A stretch of DNA of 64,000 nucleotides from JAHEEL01 sp963700375 (lineage in GTDB: Bacteria > Actinomycetota > Acidimicrobiia > Spongiisociales > UBA5794): contig CAVOXF010000005.1 of NCBI GenBank assembly GCA_963700375.1, positions 186,001 through 250,000 on the forward strand, given 5' to 3'. Both the position numbers and the translations under genes were made by a program. This document shows positions 58,752 through 64,000 of this stretch, in pieces. Each line of letters begins with the position of its first letter. The stretch's first letter is position 1. Below the pieces are notes generated by a model, which was not told the origin of the DNA, made no database searches, and saw nothing but the letters and a program-made list of their open reading frames with translations.

Positions 58752-61700
58752 ATGCCAGACGGATCCCGAGATCTGAGCTATCTGACGACTCAGGTCGATT
58801 TCATTCCACTCCTGAATTGCCCATGGTGCGAGAGCGACGATCTTGGCCATCTCGCCTCGCGCGGAGACGGCCTCGAAGTGAAACGCTGCAATGCGTGCGG
58901 CCTCGGATTCCTCGGCGAGATGCCCGACGACCTCGGCGTCTTCTACGACAGCGACTACTTCACCCGAACCACGAAGGGCGACGGCGGCTCGGCGCAGAGC
59001 GGCTACGAACGCTACGAAGAGGCGGTGACCGCGTCCAACTTCCGCTGGCTTGCGATGTTGGTTCGCTGCGCGGCCGGCGACGACGCCGTCCGACTCTTCG
59101 ACATGGGGGCCGCTACCGGTACATTCCTCGAGATCGCCCGCAACCAGGGCTTCGAGGTTTCGGGTTCGGAACTGGTCCCAGAGGGTGCTGCCGCGGCCCA
59201 GGCAAAGGGTATCGATGTGGCCCCAGGGCCCTTCGTGGCCGATGACTGGCCGGCGAGCGCCTTCGATGTCGTGACGGCCCTCGAGGTTCTCGAACACGTC
59301 CGCGACATTCGGACAACGATCTCGGACCTGGGAACGCTCGTAGCAGAGGACGGACTGCTCGTCTTCTTCGTTCCGAACGTTCCGCAACGACTCATCGATG
59401 AATATGGAGACACGTCGATCGACTTCAACAAGTCGTTCGAGCACACCCTGTATTTCGATGCCACCTCGCTGCACACGATCTGCGATGAGGTGTTCGGACC
59501 TGACAGTCTCACGCTGTTCGAGGCCGACGGCGACGAGCAAGGTCAGATGGTGTCGTTCGCCGTCGGCTTCGTCCGGACACGACCGACTGAGCATCGCCCG
59601 GAGCGTCGCATCGTCGCCGAGGCGAACGGGGAAGGTATTGCCGCCATCCCCACGTCCTACGAAGCGCAGGCCATTGCCCTTACCGCTGCGAAGTTCGGCC
59701 GATTCGACCAAGCGCGGGCTGCGCTCGACCGGGCCAAGGCCCTCGATCCGGACTCTCCGTCACTCCCCGTGACCACGGCTCAGATCATGCGCAACCGCGG
59801 CGAGCTGTTCGGGGCGATTGCGGTGCTCGAGGACTCTCCGGCCCTCCAGCACCCGAAGACCGCTGAGGTCGCCGGCGCGCTCTTCCGTGAGATCGTCATG
59901 GATGCCCTCAGCCTCATGGGCGTGAACTCCGACGGCCCGTCCGAGGCCTTTCGCGAGCTGCATCGCAGAATCGATCGGCTCGCGTCGATGAACGACGCCT
60001 TGGCCGCGGCCGCCGCTGCCCGCGAGGTGGCCGAAGAGGCATACCGAGCAAGCGAGATCGAGATCGATGGGTTGCGCCGAGAGGTCGACCTTGCCACACA
60101 GATTCTCTCTACCGAACGGAGCCGGGCAGCGGACCTCGAGCGTTCGCTCGGTGTCGCTCAGCAGAGTGCTCGGACCTCCGAGGAACGGGCAGCCAATGCC
60201 GAGGCGGCCGCACGCAACTTGCAGGCGCTCGCTGACCACCTCGATCAGACCCTCAACGAGATCTACGGCTCGCGTGCGTGGAAGAGCATCGGCGCGGTCC
60301 GCGGTGCGAAGCGGCGCCTCACCGGTATTGCGTCGCGTTCGACCTCGACGGCGGATGACGTCGCCGACCTCGAGACGGCCGATGCTCAGCCGGAACTCGG
60401 CGGCGCGCCATCCAGCAGGTACCCGGTCGCCGTATCGGTGATCATGCCGGTGTACAACAAGGGCGCAACAATGCGCGAGTCAATCGACAGCGTGTTCTCC
60501 CAGACGCTGCAGGATTCCGAAATCGTGATCTGGGATGATGGTTCGACCGACGAGGCGACACTCGCCCTCCTCGACGAACTCGCGACCCTCGAGCGGGTGA
60601 CGGTCGTGCATGCCGCGAACCAGGGGGTGATTGGCGCTCGGAACTCAGCTATGCGTCTGGCACAGGGCGAGTTCCTCGTATGCCTCGATCCAGACGATCG
60701 GTTCCGACCGACGTACCTCGAGAAGGCCGTCCTCTACCTCCGGAGCCACCCCGACGTGTCGATCGTCTACCCGTGGCAGCAGACGGTCGGAGGAAGAGAC
60801 GAGCGATGGCAGACCGCCGACCTCGACCCGACCCGGATCGCCTTCTCGAATCACGTCCCCGTCTGCTCCGTGCTGCGCCGAGAGGTCTTCGCCGAGACGG
60901 GCGGCTTCTCCCCCGACATGGCCGGCGGTGTCGAGGATTGGGAGTTCTGGACGCACGCCGCCGACCTCGGTTTCCTGGGCCGCGTCATCCCGGAATCGCT
61001 GTTCGAATACTCATACAGCGACGACCCAAACGAATCCCGCGACGCTGCGGCCAGGGGGCAAGCGGCCGAGCTCGCCGGTCGAGTCCGATCGCTCCACCCG
61101 GGGGTGGCCACCGCTCGCCCTCGGCTTGCTCGCGACGATGCCGCACCGAGGCGCATCGAGGTTGCCCCGCCGGTCATCCCCGCGGGTGCGGGACGACCGA
61201 TCGTCATCTTCGCCCCCTGGGTGACCGTCGGCGGCGCCGACCGTGTGGTGAAGGACCTGGCCAGTCATTGGACCGAACAGGGGCGGACCGTCGTTGCGAT
61301 CACGACGCTCGGTGTCGTATCCGGCATGGAGGACCGCCTGGATGATCTCCTGGCGCTCACGCCGTACGTCTACCAGCTCCCGAACATCCTGCCCGAACAC
61401 CTCTGGTATCAGTTCGTAGACCGCCTGCTCGCCGCACTCCCTCCCGCATCGATCCTCAACATCGGGTCGACGTGGTTCCATTATCACGCGTCAAAGCTCA
61501 AACGCGCCCACCCCGGTATCAGAATCGTCGATCAGCAGTTCAACGACTCGGGTCACATCGAAGGGAACCAGATCGCCAGGCCGGCGATCGATCTCACCGT
61601 CACGGCCTACCGAAGCCTGACACCGAGCTTCCTACAGGATGGTCGGCCCAAGAGCGCCGTCACCAGCATCTACGTCGGAATCGAACCGGTTGTCGTCGAC

Positions 61701-62243
61701 GACGGCGACGTCGCCGCCGCGCTCGGCGAAATCGGCCTCGCTGCCGGACAGCCGTACGTTGCGTTCGTCGGCCGACTCTCCGAGGAGAAGCGACCGGAAT
61801 GGCTGTTCCCGCTCGCCGACGCCTTGCACGAGCGCGGTATCACCGTCCTTGTCGTTGGTATGGGCCCCCTCGCCGAGGAGCTGCAGCCCGAATTCGGGGC
61901 CCATCCAGGGATCACCTGGGTCGAGCATGTCGACGACACCGCACCCGTCTTCGCAGGTGCCGAGGCCACCGTGCTTCCCAGCCAGATCGAAGGGATACCG
62001 CTCACGGCGATGGAGTCGCTCGCGGTCGGCACACCCGTCGTTGCGACTGCCGTCGGCGGCCTGCCTGAACTCGAGGACGTCACGGGTGTGCATCTCGTCG
62101 ATGCGGACGACCGGCTCGGGTTCATCAAGGCGACGATCGCCGTGCTCGACGCGTCGCCGCACGATTCGATCTCGTTGCCGGACGAGCTGACCCTTCACGG
62201 GATGATCGAACGCTACGACGCCGTCATCGATCCGAGCACGTAG
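58752..62243 (+). CDS. Giant fused methyltransferase-coiled coil-GT2-GT4 protein
   Basis: 1163 residues. A zinc-ribbon-like N-terminus (Cys23, Cys26, Cys46, Cys49) precedes a class I methyltransferase with LFDMGAATGTFLEIA (about 95-230). A TPR-like pair (about 300-370) and a coiled coil (about 395-510, ending EIYGSRAWKSIGAVRG) follow. GT2 runs from about 557 (VSVIMPVYNKGATMRESIDS, with CLDPDDRFRPTYL) and GT4 from about 815 (FAPWVTVGGADRVVKDLA, with EGIPLTAMESLAVGTPVV). Such chains extend and cap O-antigen-like polymers, with the coiled coil as a possible chain-length ruler. The reading frame is unbroken. Confidence 0.87.
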   Translation: MPDGSRDLSYLTTQVDFIPLLNCPWCESDDLGHLASRGDGLEVKRCNACGLGFLGEMPDDLGVFYDSDYFTRTTKGDGGSAQSGYERYEEAVTASNFRWLAMLVRCAAGDDAVRLFDMGAATGTFLEIARNQGFEVSGSELVPEGAAAAQAKGIDVAPGPFVADDWPASAFDVVTALEVLEHVRDIRTTISDLGTLVAEDGLLVFFVPNVPQRLIDEYGDTSIDFNKSFEHTLYFDATSLHTICDEVFGPDSLTLFEADGDEQGQMVSFAVGFVRTRPTEHRPERRIVAEANGEGIAAIPTSYEAQAIALTAAKFGRFDQARAALDRAKALDPDSPSLPVTTAQIMRNRGELFGAIAVLEDSPALQHPKTAEVAGALFREIVMDALSLMGVNSDGPSEAFRELHRRIDRLASMNDALAAAAAAREVAEEAYRASEIEIDGLRREVDLATQILSTERSRAADLERSLGVAQQSARTSEERAANAEAAARNLQALADHLDQTLNEIYGSRAWKSIGAVRGAKRRLTGIASRSTSTADDVADLETADAQPELGGAPSSRYPVAVSVIMPVYNKGATMRESIDSVFSQTLQDSEIVIWDDGSTDEATLALLDELATLERVTVVHAANQGVIGARNSAMRLAQGEFLVCLDPDDRFRPTYLEKAVLYLRSHPDVSIVYPWQQTVGGRDERWQTADLDPTRIAFSNHVPVCSVLRREVFAETGGFSPDMAGGVEDWEFWTHAADLGFLGRVIPESLFEYSYSDDPNESRDAAARGQAAELAGRVRSLHPGVATARPRLARDDAAPRRIEVAPPVIPAGAGRPIVIFAPWVTVGGADRVVKDLASHWTEQGRTVVAITTLGVVSGMEDRLDDLLALTPYVYQLPNILPEHLWYQFVDRLLAALPPASILNIGSTWFHYHASKLKRAHPGIRIVDQQFNDSGHIEGNQIARPAIDLTVTAYRSLTPSFLQDGRPKSAVTSIYVGIEPVVVDDGDVAAALGEIGLAAGQPYVAFVGRLSEEKRPEWLFPLADALHERGITVLVVGMGPLAEELQPEFGAHPGITWVEHVDDTAPVFAGAEATVLPSQIEGIPLTAMESLAVGTPVVATAVGGLPELEDVTGVHLVDADDRLGFIKATIAVLDASPHDSISLPDELTLHGMIERYDAVIDPST

Positions 62244-62270
62244 CAGCAGCCGGGTCGGACGAACCTGCGC

Positions 62271-63026
62271 CTACCCGACGCCCTCCGCGCCTTCAACGCT
62301 CTCCTCGTAGGAGTCGACGACGAATGTGGGGTCGCCCTCGAGCATGATCTTGCCGCGGTCGAGCCAGATGGCGCGGTCCGAGATGTTGCGCACCGTCGAG
62401 AGGTTGTGCGACACCAACACCACCGAGGCCCCGTTGTCGATCATCGTGCGCATGCGATCCGATGACTTCGCCTGGAATGCGGCGTCGCCGACCGACAGCA
62501 CCTCATCGACGATGAGCACGTCGGGTTCGGTGTCGGTTGCGACCGAGAATCCCAACCGGGCCAGCATTCCGGAGGAATAGCTGCGAATGGGGACGTCGAG
62601 ATAGTCGGAGAGGCTCGCCCACTCAGCGATCTCTTCCGCACGGTCCCGCATCAGCTGAGGCGTCCGGCCGAGCAACGTGCCGTACATCACGATGTTCTCG
62701 AGCCCGGTCAACTCCGGGTTGAATCCGGCGCCGAGTTCGATCATGGGGGCAACACTCCCCCGAACAACGACCCTTCCGTCCGTCGGAGGGAGGACCCGGG
62801 CCAGCATCTTCATCAGCGTGCTCTTGCCCGCGCCATTGGCGCCAATCACACCGAGAACCTCACCGTCGTGCACCTCGAATGAGACGTCCTTGAGCGCCCA
62901 GAGCTGTTCGTAGCTCACCTGGCGCTTCATGAGTTGGATGACGTACTCCTTCGCTGTCCCGGTCGACGACCGCGAAAGGCGGTAGGCGAGCGAGGCACCG
63001 TGGACTTCGACGGCAGGCTGGCTCAC
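62271..63026 (-). CDS. Polysaccharide export ABC ATPase, Wzt-like without C-terminal binding domain
   Basis: 251 residues. Walker A GANGAGKSTLMKMLARVLPP, the signature SYSSGMLARLGFSVAT and Walker B VLIVDEVLSVGD are of the TagH/Wzt type. Wzt proteins that read a chain cap have an extra C-terminal domain; here the chain ends after the ATPase, so the export step may not be coupled to cap recognition, as in TagH or KpsT systems. GTG at 63026 overlaps the permease stop (GTGA). Confidence 0.9.
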   Translation of the reverse strand: MSQPAVEVHGASLAYRLSRSSTGTAKEYVIQLMKRQVSYEQLWALKDVSFEVHDGEVLGVIGANGAGKSTLMKMLARVLPPTDGRVVVRGSVAPMIELGAGFNPELTGLENIVMYGTLLGRTPQLMRDRAEEIAEWASLSDYLDVPIRSYSSGMLARLGFSVATDTEPDVLIVDEVLSVGDAAFQAKSSDRMRTMIDNGASVVLVSHNLSTVRNISDRAIWLDRGKIMLEGDPTFVVDSYEESVEGAEGVG

Positions 63027-63847
63027 AGGACCACCACCAGTGACTTCCAGCTTCGTGAGAACACCCACACGCCGAGAGCGAGGGCAACGACAGCGGAGAT
63101 GAGCATGTAGGCAAGATTCCACGCCGGAGGCATCACCCCCTCGTAGACGTATGCACGGAAGACGACGAGATAGGAGAAGAGCGGGTTGGCATAGATCAAC
63201 GGCAGGTAGGCCTCGGGAACGATGGACACCGGGTAGAACGTCGGCGTGAGATACGAGATGATCTGGATCAGCACACCCGCGAAGTCGATCACGTCGAAGA
63301 ACCGGACGGCGGCAGACGCGATCAGGAGTCCGAGACCGGCAGTCAGGGCCAGCATCGCGACCATCGGGATCGGAACCAGGATCACGGTCCAGGGGATACC
63401 GACTCCGGTCACGACCTGGACGAAGAGCAGAATGCCGAGGCTGATCAGGAAGTTGACCGCTGCTGCCGCTGCGGCAGAAAAGGAGAACACCTCGGCCGGC
63501 ACGTAGACCTTGGTGAGGATTCCCGCGCTGTTGACGATGGCCGATCCGGCGGCGAGAGTCGCCTGGGCGAAATAGGTCATCAGCAGGATGCCGGACAGCA
63601 GGTACACGATGTACGGGAGCCCGGGAATCTGAAACTTGAAGAACTGCCCGAAGACGACCCACATCACACCGGTTGTCAGCAGTGGGTTCAGGAACGTCCA
63701 CCACACGCCGAGGATCGATCGCTTGTATCGAACGGTGAGATCTCGACCGACCAGCAGGCGAATGAGAGACCGGTTGTTCCAGATGTTCTGGAACTCGCTG
63801 ATGAGCGGACGGCGCGCCTTGTCAGAGTCGTAGTAGGTGGTGCTCAT
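63023..63847 (-). CDS. Polysaccharide export ABC permease, Wzm-like
   Basis: 274 residues with six hydrophobic segments. RDLTVRYKRSILGVWWTFLNP near residue 40 is the family hallmark, and YFAQATLAAGSAIVNSAGIL and LTPTFYPVSIVPE follow. With Wzt it exports a finished glycan across the membrane. ATG at 63847 is chosen over 63871. A TAGAAT box 43 nt upstream is the clearest -10 sequence in this locus. Confidence 0.92.
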   Translation of the reverse strand: MSTTYYDSDKARRPLISEFQNIWNNRSLIRLLVGRDLTVRYKRSILGVWWTFLNPLLTTGVMWVVFGQFFKFQIPGLPYIVYLLSGILLMTYFAQATLAAGSAIVNSAGILTKVYVPAEVFSFSAAAAAAVNFLISLGILLFVQVVTGVGIPWTVILVPIPMVAMLALTAGLGLLIASAAVRFFDVIDFAGVLIQIISYLTPTFYPVSIVPEAYLPLIYANPLFSYLVVFRAYVYEGVMPPAWNLAYMLISAVVALALGVWVFSRSWKSLVVVL

Positions 63848-63889
63848 CGAAACCTCGTGGGGCAACCGCATGTGCGGCGATGGACGTGG

Positions 63890-63895
63890 ATTCTA
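63890..63895 (-). promoter_or_regulatory. Candidate -10 box (TAGAAT) for the Wzm/Wzt operon
   Basis: TAGAAT about 43 nt before the permease start. It leaves a leader of about 35 nt. Confidence 0.4.
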
Positions 63896-64000
63896 GGCCG
63901 TCAGTTCCCACATTCGTGCATCGAGCCCCGCGCCACGGGGAGGTCGATCCGGGTACGGGCACCCCGGCGACCCGACCCGTTCAGGAGAATCGGACCAGAG

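Noticed and set aside
63900..64000. Possible further gene at the right edge
   Set aside because: Only about 100 nt are visible, with no start, ribosome site or recognisable peptide.
1..64000. tRNA, rRNA and insertion sequences
   Set aside because: I looked for cloverleaf-like sequence, rRNA landmarks and transposase motifs and saw none, but no covariance search could be run.

Overview
The window is high-GC, densely packed DNA from a member of the Actinomycetota, probably a deep-branching lineage such as Acidimicrobiia (the phylum is well supported, the class is a guess). Evidence for the phylum: a nickel superoxide dismutase with its dedicated peptidase, a MurA with Asp in place of the catalytic Cys, a ppk1-mutT1 pair as in mycobacteria, KorAB, many GTG/TTG starts with 4-nt overlaps, and many genes whose TANNNT -10 box lies only 6-9 nt before the start codon (leaderless transcription).

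Layout. 1-8314: housekeeping and central metabolism (alpha/beta hydrolase, enoyl-CoA hydratase, MeaB-type GTPase, NifU-like Fe-S protein, MurA, RpiB, polyphosphate kinase, MutT1-like hydrolase). 8315-9510: repeat-bearing spacer, a hydrolase and a lipoprotein. 9550-14923: a bacterial microcompartment (BMC) operon on the minus strand, reading RpiB, DeoC, BMC-T, BMC-H, BMC-P, aldehyde dehydrogenase, BMC-T, BMC-P, BMC-P. It matches the sugar-phosphate-utilising (SPU) class, and a divergent HTH gene is the candidate regulator. 15809-21718: an LPXTG surface protein, two ABC-2 transporter pairs and the lipid II flippase MurJ. 21795-29137: SodN/SodX, a methyltransferase, an AlkD-like glycosylase, a DUF402 protein, KorAB and an amidase.

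29140-44312 is the most unusual part. Seven secreted proteins carry different wall- or polymer-active domains (VanW, L,D-transpeptidase, SpoIID, M23 peptidase, subtilisin, CAP, GH26-like). All seven share one domain: a half unit, four Asp-rich repeats of about 47 residues and a closing half unit, which I read as a five-bladed beta-propeller closed by its two ends. Cell-wall and surface-glycan genes surround them.

44333-63847 is a surface polysaccharide locus: O-antigen ligase-like protein, Wzx-like flippase, several glycosyltransferases, UDP-GlcNAc 2-epimerase, Gmd and Fcl (GDP-fucose type route), a LegB-like dehydratase with nucleotidyltransferase and epimerase, two large fused glycosyltransferases, and a Wzm/Wzt exporter. 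My inference is that this locus builds the glycan coat on which the propeller proteins act or to which they bind. Function calls rest on motif recognition from the sequence; no database search was run.
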